Of a DNA stretch of 57,276 nucleotides, positions 44,179 to 53,558 are shown in pieces. The position numbers and the translations under genes were made by a program. The number at the start of each line of letters is the position of its first letter. The stretch's first letter is position 1. The stretch is from Dehalococcoidia bacterium (GTDB lineage: Bacteria > Chloroflexota > Dehalococcoidia > DSTF01 > JACRBR01): assembly GCA_015478665.1 (NCBI GenBank), contig JADMII010000016.1, positions 1 through 57,276 on the forward strand. Reading direction: 5' to 3'. The notes under the pieces were generated by a model. The model ran no database searches. It was not told the origin of the DNA and saw nothing but the letters and a program-made list of their open reading frames with translations.

Positions 44179-45297
44179 CTACGGCCCGGGTCGCGATCCG
44201 AGGGTGACGGTGGCGGTTTGCCGGCTGTTGCCGCGGTAGTACTGCACGCTGACGCGGTCGCCGGCCTTGCGCCGGGCGAGCACCGCCAGCAGGTCGCCGT
44301 TGTTCGCGACGTTCTGGCCATCGATGCTGACGATCACGTCGTTCCCCTGGAGGCCGGCCGCTTCGGCGGGACTGCCGGCGGCGACCTGCGTCACGGCGAT
44401 CCCCTGGTCGACCGGCAGGCCGAAGTTCTGGGCGATGCTGCTCGTCACGTCGACGGTACCCACGCCCAGGTAGGCGCGGTTGATCTGACCGTCCTTGATC
44501 AGCGCCTGCACCGTCGGCTGCACCAGCGCCGACGAGATCGAGAAGCCGATCGTATTGGCGCCCTGGATGATCGCCGTGTTGATGCCGACGACGTTGCCGT
44601 TGGCATCGACGAGCGGGCCGCCGGAGTTGCCGGGGTTGATGCCGGCGTCGGTCTGGATGGCGTCGTTGATCGTGTACTGCTGCTCATCGATCGTGCGGCC
44701 CTTGGCGCTGACCACGCCGCGCGTCACCGTCGGCGCGCCCTTGAGGTCGAGCGCGAAGCCGATGGCGACGACATCCTGGCCGACCTGCAGGTCGTCGGAG
44801 TTGCCGAAGCTTGCGGGCGCCAGGTTGGCGCCATCGATCTTGAGCACGGCGAGGTCGGTCGGCGCGTCGCGGCCGACCACCGTCGCGCGGATGGTGCGCT
44901 GGTCCGATAGTGTGACCGTGATCCGGTCGGCGACCTGGTTCCCCACCATGATCACGTGGTTGTTGGTGACGATGTGGCCGGCGGCGTCGTAGATCACGCC
45001 GGTGCCGACGCCGCCCGCCGGCGTCGAACGGCCGAAGATATCGAGCGTCGCGCCTTCGGTCTGCACGCGGACGATCGACGGGCCGAGCTTCTGGGCGATC
45101 TGCACGGTGGTGAGTCCGGCCTGCGTCTGCAGGACGGGCACGGTGACGCGCGCGGTCGCCGTCGCCGTTGCGGCGGGCGTGTGCGTCGCGGCGGCCGACG
45201 AAGCGTTCGACGCCGTCTTGTTCGACGACCTGCAGGCGGCGCCGGCACTGAGCAGCAGCACGGCGAGCGCGACGACGACGATGCGTGGAACCCTCAT
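44179..45297 (-). CDS. HtrA/DegP-like serine protease with PDZ domain
   Basis: 372-residue exported trypsin-like (S1C) quality-control protease. The signal segment ends near C22 (SAGAACRSS), possibly lipidated though the lipobox is imperfect. After a Thr/Ala linker the protease domain has H114 (TNNHV), D148 (PTDLAVL) and S225 (GNSGGPL). One PDZ domain (about 270-365) contains GSPAEAAGLQGNDVIVSIDG. TACGAT (45311-45306) ends 8 bases before the ATG. It is convergent with the amidase. Confidence 0.94.
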   Translation of the reverse strand: MRVPRIVVVALAVLLLSAGAACRSSNKTASNASSAAATHTPAATATATARVTVPVLQTQAGLTTVQIAQKLGPSIVRVQTEGATLDIFGRSTPAGGVGTGVIYDAAGHIVTNNHVIMVGNQVADRITVTLSDQRTIRATVVGRDAPTDLAVLKIDGANLAPASFGNSDDLQVGQDVVAIGFALDLKGAPTVTRGVVSAKGRTIDEQQYTINDAIQTDAGINPGNSGGPLVDANGNVVGINTAIIQGANTIGFSISSALVQPTVQALIKDGQINRAYLGVGTVDVTSSIAQNFGLPVDQGIAVTQVAAGSPAEAAGLQGNDVIVSIDGQNVANNGDLLAVLARRKAGDRVSVQYYRGNSRQTATVTLGSRPGP

Positions 45298-45406
45298 GGC
45301 CGTTGATCGTAGGGTCGGCGCCGGGCGCCCGCCAGCGGGAATACCCCGAGACTGTGACGAAACGGATACGAAATCATCAAGCGCCCGCTGATCGTCGCCG
45401 CCGTGA

Positions 45407-46069
45407 TCAGCGCGGGGCGGCGAAGCCGCTCACCTGCAGCACCGAAGGCTGCGACGCGTCGTCGCAGCGCGGCGTCGCGCCGGCGGCGGCATCGCTGCCG
45501 GAGATCGGCGCCGTCGCCTTCGCGCCACGTGCCAGCGTGACGGCGACGGCGATGGGAGCGGCGGGCGGTGGGCTGCACCAGTTGGACCAGACGAACGTGA
45601 TCGACGTGCTCTGGTTCGCACCGAGGACGACGTTCGGCAGGCTGAGGCCCGGCAACGCGCTGAGCTGCAGCTTGAGGGACGCGCCGCTCGCGTCGACGAG
45701 CGAGACCTCCGGCGTGCCGCTCGCCCCGGCCTGGCCGATCGAGCAGGCGCGCGACGACACGTTCTGTAGCGTCAGGCTGCCGCCGATCGAGCCGGGGACG
45801 CCCTGCTCGTTGGCGCGCGCCTGCAGGTCGGCGCTGACGCAGGCGACGGTACCGGCCGTCGATGGAGCGGGCGTCGGCGCTGAGCCGCCTGGAACCGTCG
45901 CCGATGCGACGGGCGTAGCCGCGGCCGTCGTACCGGTCGCGGCCGCGGTCGGCGCCACTGTCGCCGGCGCGCTCGTCGGCGTCTTCTTGCCGCTGCCGCC
46001 GCGGCAGCCGCTGAGGGCGAGGCCGAGCAGCAGGAGGCCCCCGGCAAGCGTGTAGATCCTGGGCGTCAT
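45407..46069 (-). CDS. Lipoprotein, DUF4232-like
   Basis: 220 residues. Signal peptide with a good lipobox (LSGC, C22), a Thr/Ala/Pro linker (about 25-85), then a beta-sandwich-like domain starting VACVSADLQ with the pattern SLTLQNVSSRACSIG and later VWSNWCSPPP, resembling DUF4232 domains. It would sit outside the membrane. GGAGGG lies 6 bases before the ATG. The function is unknown. It is transcribed toward the HtrA gene. Confidence 0.75.
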   Translation of the reverse strand: MTPRIYTLAGGLLLLGLALSGCRGGSGKKTPTSAPATVAPTAAATGTTAAATPVASATVPGGSAPTPAPSTAGTVACVSADLQARANEQGVPGSIGGSLTLQNVSSRACSIGQAGASGTPEVSLVDASGASLKLQLSALPGLSLPNVVLGANQSTSITFVWSNWCSPPPAAPIAVAVTLARGAKATAPISGSDAAAGATPRCDDASQPSVLQVSGFAAPR

Positions 46070-46257
46070 CAGGTCCCTCCCGGCCGCATCCATCCCGCGA
46101 CGTAGCATACGCCGCCGCCCGCCCGGGGCGAAACCGGCCGGCGCCGCCCGCGCGCGGGCTTGGTGGTCCGCGGCGGCGTGACTGAGGACTCGCATCGCCT
46201 CGCCTTCGGCGGCCGAATGTGGTTTACTGTCGGGGCTGAAATACCAGAGGTGCCATC

Positions 46258-46491
46258 GTGCAGTTCAAGGATTACGTCAACATCGCCCAGATCCTCGTCG
46301 GCATCGCGCTGACGCTGGTGATCTTGCTCCAGGCGAAGGGCTCGGGTGTCGGCGCGGCCTTCGGCGGCGGCACGAACAGCTCGTTCCGCACCCGCCGCGG
46401 CGTCGAGAAGACGCTCTTCCAGCTGACGATCGTGCTGGCGATCGTCTTCCTGGCGGTCTCCGCCTGGGGCGTGCGCGCCTCCATCTCCTAG
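46258..46491 (+). CDS. secG: Preprotein translocase subunit SecG
   Basis: 77 residues with two membrane helices (about 6-25 and 52-72) and the SecG signature between them: LLQAKGSGVGAAFGGGTNSSF. It is the small subunit of the SecYEG channel. GTG start with AGAGGTG upstream. It is followed 18 bases later by the peptide-binding protein, suggesting a shared transcript. Confidence 0.95.
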   Translation: MQFKDYVNIAQILVGIALTLVILLQAKGSGVGAAFGGGTNSSFRTRRGVEKTLFQLTIVLAIVFLAVSAWGVRASIS

Positions 46492-46509
46492 CCGGAATCC
46501 CGGGCAGGC

Positions 46510-48138
46510 ATGACGCCGCACCGCACGCGGTGGCCCTTCTTCGTCGCGCTCGTACTCGGCGTCGCGAGCGTAGCCATCCTCTCGTACTTCATGTTGGTGC
46601 AGCCGAACGGCGAGGCCGTCCCGGCGAGCGGTGGCCAGTACACCGAGGGCGTCACCCAGGCGGCCGACCGCATCAACCCGCTCTTCACCGCCGGCAACCA
46701 GACCAACGCGGACATCGCGTCGCTCGTGTTCAGCGGTCTCGTCCGTCTCGGCCCGGACGGGACGCCGGAACCCGACCTCGCCTCGCGCTGGGAGATCACC
46801 GGCAACGGCCAGAGCTACGTCTTCCACCTGCGGCAAGGGGTCGCCTGGCAGGACGGCGAGCCGTTCACATCGGACGATGTCGTCTTCACCTTCCGGGCGA
46901 TCGCCGATGCGAACTTCAAGGGCGACCCGGCGCTGGCGCAGCTGATGCAGGGCGTCGTCGTCACGGCGCGCGACCCGCTGACCGTCGAGTTCAAGCTCGA
47001 GCAGGCGTACGCGCCCTTCCTGGCGTACCTCACCGTCGGCATCCTGCCGCGCCACCTGCTGGACGGGATGGACGCGAACCAGCTGTTCAACGCTCCCTTC
47101 AACAGCAAGCCCGTCGGCACCGGCCCCTACGCCTTCAAGCGCAGTGACGACGGCGGCGTGACGCTCGAGAGCAACAGCACCTACTACCTCGGTCCGCCGA
47201 AGATCAGCACGATCGTCTTCAAGACGTTCGCCGATGAGCCGGCGCTCGTCGCCGCGCTTCGCCAGCGCAGCATCGATGGCGCGTTGCTCGCGTCGCCGGC
47301 GAAGTCCGAGCTCGACCTGCTCCGGAGCAGCGCCTACGCGCTCCGTCCCATGTCCGGCAGCGCCTACGATATCGTCTACCTCGATACCCGGTCACCGATC
47401 TTCAGCGACCAGCACGTGCGGGCGGCGCTGCAGCAGGCGCTCGACCTGCCGGCGCTGATCGCCGTTGCCGGCGGCGGCCAGCCGGCGCGCGTCGTCGCCG
47501 GCATCCCCACACGCTCGTGGGCCTTCACGAAGGGTGAGCTGCCGGCGTTCGATCCCGGCGGCGCCGCCGCTGCGCTGGAGCGCGCCGGCTGGTCGCGGCA
47601 GAGCAACGGCGTCCGCAGCAACGGCGGCCAGGCGTTGGCGTTCACGCTCTCGACGCCCAACGACCCGCGCTCCGTCGCGCTGGCCGAGGAGATCGCGCGC
47701 GAGTGGAGGTCGATCGGCGCCGACACGAAGGTGCAGGCGCTCGACGCGTCGACCTACGTCGCCGACCAACTGCTGCAGCGCACGTTCCAGGCGGCGCTGG
47801 CCGTCGTCGACCCCGGCCCGGATCCGGATCCGTACCCCTTCTGGCACAGCAGCCAGATCGCCGCGCCCGGGCGCAATCTCGCCGGCTACACCGACCCGCG
47901 CATTGATGACGTCCTCGAACGCGCGCGGCAGACGACTGACACGCAGCGCCGGAAGGATCTCTACGCCCAGTTCCAGAGCTACTTCGTCGCCGATCTGCCG
48001 GCGATCCCGCTCTTCGCGCCGGCATCGGTCTACGTGCAGAGCACGCGCGTGCAGGGATTCCGCGACGCGCTGCTCTTCACCCCCGCCTCGCGGTTCGGCG
48101 ACGTGGCGGCCTGGTACATCGACACGCGCGCGCCGTGA
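46510..48138 (+). CDS. ABC transporter substrate-binding protein, family 5 (peptide)
   Basis: 542-residue extracytoplasmic binding protein. N-terminal uncleaved-looking membrane segment (FFVALVLGVASVAILSYFML), then the SBP_bac_5 pattern: INPLFTAGNQT, VFSGLVRLGPDG, DLASRWEI, FHLRQGVAWQDGEPFTSDDV and GTGPYAFK. It would bind oligopeptides or nickel complexes. No permease or ATPase genes are in the window, so it is an orphan here. The leader lacks a lipobox Cys, so it is anchored by the helix. Confidence 0.93.
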   Translation: MTPHRTRWPFFVALVLGVASVAILSYFMLVQPNGEAVPASGGQYTEGVTQAADRINPLFTAGNQTNADIASLVFSGLVRLGPDGTPEPDLASRWEITGNGQSYVFHLRQGVAWQDGEPFTSDDVVFTFRAIADANFKGDPALAQLMQGVVVTARDPLTVEFKLEQAYAPFLAYLTVGILPRHLLDGMDANQLFNAPFNSKPVGTGPYAFKRSDDGGVTLESNSTYYLGPPKISTIVFKTFADEPALVAALRQRSIDGALLASPAKSELDLLRSSAYALRPMSGSAYDIVYLDTRSPIFSDQHVRAALQQALDLPALIAVAGGGQPARVVAGIPTRSWAFTKGELPAFDPGGAAAALERAGWSRQSNGVRSNGGQALAFTLSTPNDPRSVALAEEIAREWRSIGADTKVQALDASTYVADQLLQRTFQAALAVVDPGPDPDPYPFWHSSQIAAPGRNLAGYTDPRIDDVLERARQTTDTQRRKDLYAQFQSYFVADLPAIPLFAPASVYVQSTRVQGFRDALLFTPASRFGDVAAWYIDTRAP

Positions 48139-48167
48139 CGGCCGGAGGCGGCGCTATGATGGATGGG

Positions 48168-49334
48168 ATGGAGCGCCGCATCTACCTCGACCACGCCGCG
48201 ACGACGCCGACCGACCCGCGCGTCGTCAGCGCCATGCTCCCCTACCTGACGACCGCCTGGGGCAACGCTTCGAGCATCTACGCCGAGGCGCGCGCCGCCC
48301 GCAAGGGGCTCGACGACGCGCGGCGCACCGTCGCCGGCGTCTTCGGCAGCAAGCCGAACGAGGTCGTGTTCACGAGCGGCGGCACGGAAGCCGACAACCT
48401 CGCCATCCGCGGCGTCGCCCTGGCGCGACGCGGGCGCGGGGACCAGATCATCACCACGGCGATCGAGCATCACGCCGTGCTTCACAGCTGCGAGGCGCTG
48501 GCGAAGGAAGGGATGCGCGTCACCTACCTTCCCGTCGACGGCGAGGGATCCGTCGACCTCGACGCGCTGCGGGCGGCGCTCGACGACCGGACGCTGCTCG
48601 TCAGCGTGATGTACGCGAACAACGAGGTCGGCACCATCGAGCCGATCGCCGAGGTGGCGCGGATCGTGCACGGGCACGACCCGCGCATCCCCGTCCACAC
48701 CGACGCCGTGCAGGCAGCCGGCGCGCTCGACCTCGACGTCGACGCGCTGGGCGTCGACCTGCTGTCCGTCGCGGCGCACAAGCTCTACGGCCCGAAGGGC
48801 GTGGGCGCGCTGTACGTACGCGGCCGCACGCCGTTCCTGCCGCAGACCGTCGGCGGCTCGCAGGAGCGCAACCGGCGCGCCGGTACGGAGAACGTAGCGG
48901 CGGCGGTCGGCCTCGCGACAGCGCTGCGGCTGGCGTACGAAGAGCGCGACGCGCGCCGTCCGCGCGTCGCCGCGATGCGCGACCGGCTGCTCGATGAGCT
49001 GCCGCGCCGCGTGCCGGGGACGATCGTCACCGGGCCGCGGGACCGCGGGCGCCGCCTGCCGAACAGCGCGAGCTTCGCGTTCGAGAACGTGGAAGGCGAA
49101 GCGGTGCTCCTGCAGCTCGATCTGCAGGGCGTCGCCGCAAGCAGTGGCTCCGCCTGCACGACGGCGTCGCTGGAGCCGTCGCACGTGCTCGTCGCGCTGG
49201 GCGTGCCGGAGCGCTATCTTCGCGGCAGCCTGCGCCTCACGCTCGGCCACGAGAACTCGATGGACGACGTCGACTCTCTGCTCGACGTGCTGCCCCGCGC
49301 CGTCGAGAAGATCCGCGCCCTGGCGCCGGCGTGA
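48168..49334 (+). CDS. Cysteine desulfurase (NifS/IscS family)
   Basis: 388-residue PLP enzyme that takes sulfur from cysteine for Fe-S clusters or tRNA thiolation; such enzymes also mobilise selenium. MERRIYLDHAATTP at the N-terminus, HTDAVQAAG binds PLP, K205 (AAHKLYGPKG) is the Schiff base lysine and C330 (SSGSACTT) is the sulfur-carrying cysteine in a long class I-like loop. The start at 48168 follows TATGAT (48155-48160) by 7 bases, so it is probably leaderless. In many genomes mnmA follows this gene; here it does not. Confidence 0.95.
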   Translation: MERRIYLDHAATTPTDPRVVSAMLPYLTTAWGNASSIYAEARAARKGLDDARRTVAGVFGSKPNEVVFTSGGTEADNLAIRGVALARRGRGDQIITTAIEHHAVLHSCEALAKEGMRVTYLPVDGEGSVDLDALRAALDDRTLLVSVMYANNEVGTIEPIAEVARIVHGHDPRIPVHTDAVQAAGALDLDVDALGVDLLSVAAHKLYGPKGVGALYVRGRTPFLPQTVGGSQERNRRAGTENVAAAVGLATALRLAYEERDARRPRVAAMRDRLLDELPRRVPGTIVTGPRDRGRRLPNSASFAFENVEGEAVLLQLDLQGVAASSGSACTTASLEPSHVLVALGVPERYLRGSLRLTLGHENSMDDVDSLLDVLPRAVEKIRALAPA

Positions 49335-49553
49335 TCCGCACGGCTCGACGAGCGGCGCCGAACCACCGCTTCGACGCCGCCTGTCCCCTGCCGCGCTCGC
49401 ACGCCCGGCGGGACGTTCCGGGCACGGTGACCTGCCCGTGCGAACAGATCCGGCGGACACCCCCTCTCTCCGCCGCAGTGGGAGGGCCGGGAGGGCCGTC
49501 CAAAACCGCACCTCTGCCCGCGGCGCCCGCGGCATGGCTATCTGGTTTCGATG

Positions 49554-50312
49554 CTACAGGCCGAGGAGTGCGTAGCCGCCGTCCACGAGCAGCACCTGGC
49601 CGATGATCATCGACGCGGCGGGCGACGCGAGGAAGGCGACGGCATCGGCGACGTCCTCCGGGCGCACGTGGCGGCCGGCGGGGATCTTCGCTTCATAGCT
49701 GCCGACGATGTCCGCATCCATCATGCGCACGCCGTCCGTGCCTTCGACGAGGCCGGCGGAGACGGCGTTGACGCGGATGCCGCGCGGCGCCAGCTCGACG
49801 GCCAGGTACTTCGTCAGCGACTCAAGCGCGCCCTTGGAGACGCCGACAGGGGCGTACTTTGGCAGGTACCGGTCGGAGCCGGGTGAGAGCATGTTCACGA
49901 TGGCGCCGCCGGCCGGCATGCGCTTCGCCGCCTCCTGCGCCGCGAACCACGGCCCGAAGACGTTGACATCCATCGTGTGGCGCAGGTGCTTCGGCAGCGA
50001 ATCCATGGCGCCGCGCGGCCGCTCGAGGCCGCGGGCGGCGCTGTTCACCAGCACGTCGATGCGGCCGAACTCGTCGGCGACCGCCCGCACCATCGCATGG
50101 ACCGCCTCGCGGTCGCCGACATCCGCCGGCACGGCGATGGCCCGCACGCCGAGTGCGCGCAACTCGTCGGCCACCGCGTCGGCGTGCTCGCGGCTGCGCG
50201 AGTAGTTGACCGCGACGTCGGCGCCGCCGCGTGCCAGCCGCAGGGCGATCGCCCGGCCGATGCCGCGCGTGCCGCCGGTGACGAGCGCCGCCTTCCCCTC
50301 GAACCCCTGCAT
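49554..50312 (-). CDS. SDR family enoyl-ACP reductase-like (FabL-type)
   Basis: 252-residue short-chain dehydrogenase. Cofactor motif TGGTRGIGRAIA, NSAARG, and the catalytic stretch RYLPKYAPVGVSKGALESLT match the FabL branch (GSxRYLxxYxxVGVSKxALE), with GQVLLVDGGYALLG at the end. FabL reduces enoyl-ACP with NADPH in fatty acid synthesis. A 3-oxoacyl-ACP reductase role is the alternative. GAGGTG is near the ATG. Confidence 0.88.
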   Translation of the reverse strand: MQGFEGKAALVTGGTRGIGRAIALRLARGGADVAVNYSRSREHADAVADELRALGVRAIAVPADVGDREAVHAMVRAVADEFGRIDVLVNSAARGLERPRGAMDSLPKHLRHTMDVNVFGPWFAAQEAAKRMPAGGAIVNMLSPGSDRYLPKYAPVGVSKGALESLTKYLAVELAPRGIRVNAVSAGLVEGTDGVRMMDADIVGSYEAKIPAGRHVRPEDVADAVAFLASPAASMIIGQVLLVDGGYALLGL

Positions 50313-50401
50313 GCCCACCTCGAAGTTCGCCGCGTTGCGGCCGTGGAGTCGTCCGCGCCGTGACTGTAGCGGTTCCGGGCTGTTTGCGCCTATGCTCCGC
50401 C

Positions 50402-51148
50402 GTGAGTCTCGAAGGCAGGGTGGCGCTGGTGACGGGGGCGACGGGCGGCGGTATCGGCCGCAGCATCGCCCTCACGCTCGCCCGCGAAGGCGCCGACATC
50501 GTCGTCAACTATCGGGAGAAGCACGAGCGCGCGGCGGCGGTCGTCGCGGCCGTCGAGTCGATGGGTCGCCGCGTGCTGCCGTTCGCCGCCGACGTCTCTG
50601 ACCCGTTATCCGTCGAGTCGATGTTCGAGGCGGCAGCGGCGCGGCTCGCTGCGGTCGATATCGTGGTCAACAGCGCCGGCGGCGCCTGGAAGCCGCAGGA
50701 TATCACCGAGATCGAGCCGTCGCACTTTCGCGCCGTGCTCGCCGACGAGGTCGAGGCCACCTTCCTGCTGATGCGCGCGGCGCTGCCGGGCATGCGCGCT
50801 CGCGGCTGGGGCCGGATCATCAGCATCGGCGGCTACATGGCGGATAGCTGGCGCTTTGGGTCGGAGGCGCCGCTGGACTACCCACTCGGCAAGGCGGGCC
50901 GGCACTGGCTGACGCGCACGCTGGCGCCCCGCGAGCTGCCGCACGGCATCACCATCAACGCCATCGCCCCCGGCCCGACGCCCTACGTCTCGCTCGAAGA
51001 CGCGCTCGCGGCCGTGGGCGGCGGGCGCCTCCCCCGCGAGGGCAATACGCCGCAGGATGTGGCGGACGTCGCGGCGTTCCTCTGCTCCGACGCGGCGGCG
51101 CGCGTCAGCGGCGCCGTCATCCCGGTCCCCGGCGCGCGCCCGCTGTGA
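50402..51148 (+). CDS. Short-chain dehydrogenase/reductase
   Basis: 248 residues. TGATGGGIGRSIA cofactor loop (one extra Gly), NSAGGAW, and YPLGKAG as the Y-x3-K catalytic motif with a Ser-poor ISIGGYMADS strand before it. GTG start 5 bases after TATGCT (50391-50396), probably leaderless. It reduces or oxidises an unknown alcohol or ketone. It is followed by an enoyl-CoA hydratase-family gene, so a role in acyl-CoA turnover is plausible. Confidence 0.88.
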   Translation: MSLEGRVALVTGATGGGIGRSIALTLAREGADIVVNYREKHERAAAVVAAVESMGRRVLPFAADVSDPLSVESMFEAAAARLAAVDIVVNSAGGAWKPQDITEIEPSHFRAVLADEVEATFLLMRAALPGMRARGWGRIISIGGYMADSWRFGSEAPLDYPLGKAGRHWLTRTLAPRELPHGITINAIAPGPTPYVSLEDALAAVGGGRLPREGNTPQDVADVAAFLCSDAAARVSGAVIPVPGARPL

Positions 51149-51218
51149 GCCGGGCGTTGTCACCGATGCTCGCCTCGCCGCCCCGGCCGGGCGCGGACCG
51201 GACGGTACACTGCGTCCG

Positions 51219-51989
51219 ATGACGGCCTACACCACCCTGCGCCTCGAGCGCCGCGGCAACATCGCCGAACTCGCGCTGGCGCGTCCAGAGCGCGGCAACC
51301 CCGTCGATCCCCGCTTCTTCGATGAGCTCGCCGCCGCCGCCGCCGCCCTGCACGACGACGACAGCGTGCGCGCGGTGCTGCTGACCGCCGACGGCGACGT
51401 CTTCTCACACGGGTGGGACACGACGGGCGAGGCGCCTGAAGGCGCGCCGCCGAGCGCCCGCGAGCCGCTGCCGTTCCGCTGCCTCGAACTGCTCGGGCCG
51501 CCGGTGATCGCCTGCATCGAGGGCGACGCGATCGGCGCCGGCCTCGAACTCGCGCTCGCCTGCGACGTGCGCATCGCGGCGGAGGGGATTATCTTCGCGC
51601 TGCCCGATGTGGTCGCCGGCATGCCGCTGCGCGGCGGCGGGACGCAGCGCCTGCCCCGCCTCGTCGGGCCGGGCGTCGCCGCCGGGATGATCCTGCTCGG
51701 CGAGCCGCTTGATCCGGCGGCGGCGCTCGCCTGCGGGCTCGTCAACCGCGTGGTGCCGCGGGGCCAGGTGCGCGCGGCCGCCAGCCGGCTGGCAGAGCGC
51801 ATCGCCACCCAGGGGCCGCTCGCCGTGCGGTATGCGAAAGAGGCGATGCTGCGCGGCGCCGCGATGCCGCTCGATCAGGCGCTGCGCTATGAGACGGATC
51901 TCACGGTGATCCTCCAGACGACGTCTGACCGCGCCGAGGGCGTACGGGCGTTCCTCGAGAAGCGCCGGCCGGAATTCCGCGGCGAGTAG
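51219..51989 (+). CDS. Enoyl-CoA hydratase/isomerase family protein
   Basis: 256-residue crotonase-fold protein. The CoA-binding oxyanion elements VFSHGWDT and IEGDAIGAGLELALACDVRIA are present. The two usual catalytic glutamates are not both obvious: the second position reads LPDVVAGMPLRGGG, so it may be an isomerase, thioesterase or dehalogenase-type member. TACACT (51206-51211) ends 7 bases before the ATG, so it is probably leaderless. Confidence 0.88.
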   Translation: MTAYTTLRLERRGNIAELALARPERGNPVDPRFFDELAAAAAALHDDDSVRAVLLTADGDVFSHGWDTTGEAPEGAPPSAREPLPFRCLELLGPPVIACIEGDAIGAGLELALACDVRIAAEGIIFALPDVVAGMPLRGGGTQRLPRLVGPGVAAGMILLGEPLDPAAALACGLVNRVVPRGQVRAAASRLAERIATQGPLAVRYAKEAMLRGAAMPLDQALRYETDLTVILQTTSDRAEGVRAFLEKRRPEFRGE

Positions 51990-52054
51990 CTCCGGGCCCG
52001 CAGCCGTGGCCCCATCCGCCGATGACCACCGGACGAAGGTGCAGCGCGCCGCGG

Positions 52055-53281
52055 CTAGCGCCAGGCGCCGGCGCCGGCGCGCCGGCGGCGTGCGCCGAAG
52101 CCGCGGCTGCCGCCGCCGATACCCGCCTTCGGTCGCGAGCCATTGGCCGGCGCCACGACCTTGATCTCCTGCCCGTCGGCGCCGATGCGCGGCAGCTTCT
52201 TGCCGATGCCGCGCTCGATCTCATGCCACTTCGGCAGGTCGCCGGGGCCGATGAGGGTGATGGCGCGGCCGGAGCGCCCCATGCGGCCCGTGCGGCCGAC
52301 GCGGTGCGTGAAGAGCTCGTGCGTCTCCGGCAGCTCGAAGTTGATGACGCGGCTGATGTGCAGGACGTCGAGGCCGCGGGCGGCGACGTTGGTCGCCAGC
52401 AACACCGGCGTCTTGCCGGCGCGGAAGCGGCTGATCACGCGGTCACGCTGCCCCTGGCTGAGGTTGCCCTGCAGCACGTCGACTTCGTAGCCCATGCGCT
52501 CGAGCTTGATGCCAAGGTTGCGCACGCCGTGCTTCGTCCGGCCGAAGACCAGCGTCGTGCCCTCGGTCGGCTCGTCGAGCAGGCGGCGCAGCACGACGAA
52601 CTTGTCCTCGCGGCCGATCTCATACACGAAGTGGTCGATGTCCGGCGCCGCCTCTTCGCCCGCCGGCGTCTCGATCACCACCGGGTCCTTGAGGTGCTTC
52701 TGCGACACCTTGTGCACCCAGCTCGGCGTCGTCGCCGAGAAGAGCGCCGTCTGCCGCTCCTTCGCCGCATAGCCGAGGATGCGCTCGACGTCCGGCGCGA
52801 AGCCGCGGTCGAGCATCTCGTCGGCCTCGTCGAGCACCAGGTAGGTGATGCCGTCGAGGCGCATCGAGCCGCGCGTCAGGTGGTCGAGGACGCGCCCGGG
52901 CGTGCCGACGACGACTTGGGCGCCGCCATAGATGGCGTCCTGCTGGGGACCGAAGGCCCGGCCACCGTAGATGACGGTGCTCTTGATGCCGGCGGCCTTC
53001 GCCAGCTCCTCGATGACGTCGCCGACCTGCTGCGCCAGCTCGCGCGTCGGCACGAGCACGAGCGCCTGCTGCCACTTGTTCTCCCCGACGATCTTCTCAA
53101 TCAGCGGCAGGCCGAACGCCAGCGTCTTGCCGGAGCCGGTGAAGGCCTGGCCGATGACGTCGTGTCCGTCGAGGAGGTGGGGGATGGAGGCTGCCTGAAT
53201 GGGGGTGGGCTCTTCGATATGCATCGAAGCCAGCACCTTGAGGCTGGATGGCCTCAAGGCAAATTCACTGAAGGATGACAA
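52055..53281 (-). CDS. DEAD-box RNA helicase
   Basis: 408-residue ATP-dependent RNA helicase. Q motif FSEFALRPSSLKVLASMHIEEPTPIQ, Walker A AFTGSGKT, PTRELAQQ, GTPGRVLDHL, DEAD (VLDEADEML), SATTPSW (SAT), and C-terminal ARGLDVLHISRVINF and HRVGRTGRMG. The tail is Gly/Arg-rich. The only start that includes the Q motif is TTG at 53281, with AAAGG 8 bases upstream. The first 20 codons are AT-rich for this genome and fold into a hairpin. It may act in cold adaptation or ribosome assembly. Confidence 0.93.
   Translation of the reverse strand: MSSFSEFALRPSSLKVLASMHIEEPTPIQAASIPHLLDGHDVIGQAFTGSGKTLAFGLPLIEKIVGENKWQQALVLVPTRELAQQVGDVIEELAKAAGIKSTVIYGGRAFGPQQDAIYGGAQVVVGTPGRVLDHLTRGSMRLDGITYLVLDEADEMLDRGFAPDVERILGYAAKERQTALFSATTPSWVHKVSQKHLKDPVVIETPAGEEAAPDIDHFVYEIGREDKFVVLRRLLDEPTEGTTLVFGRTKHGVRNLGIKLERMGYEVDVLQGNLSQGQRDRVISRFRAGKTPVLLATNVAARGLDVLHISRVINFELPETHELFTHRVGRTGRMGRSGRAITLIGPGDLPKWHEIERGIGKKLPRIGADGQEIKVVAPANGSRPKAGIGGGSRGFGARRRRAGAGAWR
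53236..53259 (-). other. Start-proximal mRNA hairpin in the helicase gene
   Basis: A perfect 9-bp inverted repeat CCTTGAGGC / GCCTCAAGG with a 6-base loop lies 22-45 bases after the A-rich TTG start region of the helicase message. Its placement could slow early elongation or initiation unless unwound. Confidence 0.7.
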
Positions 53282-53389
53282 ATGGGTACCTTTCGTCTGA
53301 AGATTTCTTCTCGACGACCAGTGCGAAAGGCGACACCGGCTCGATGGGGGGCAATCGCAGCGGACGTATCCTGAAGATGTGTATGCCCC

Positions 53390-53419
53390 AGTATACGGGT
53401 CTGTTATCGTCGACCGCAA
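53390..53419 (-). promoter_or_regulatory. Helicase promoter
   Basis: TTGCGG (53419-53414), an 18-base spacer and TATACT (53395-53390). This predicts a 5' leader of about 100 bases, long for this window. Confidence 0.6.
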
Positions 53420-53558
53420 TGAGGGAGATCCCCACAGCCCACGGAGTTGTTCGGCCAGGGCGGCTCGGGTCGGGCCAGCCCCGTCGGCGGGCGGGCCTTC
53501 GGCATCGTCCGGCCGTACCGTGCGTGTCTGCAGACGGAGGTGCGGGAGGCGAAGGAGC

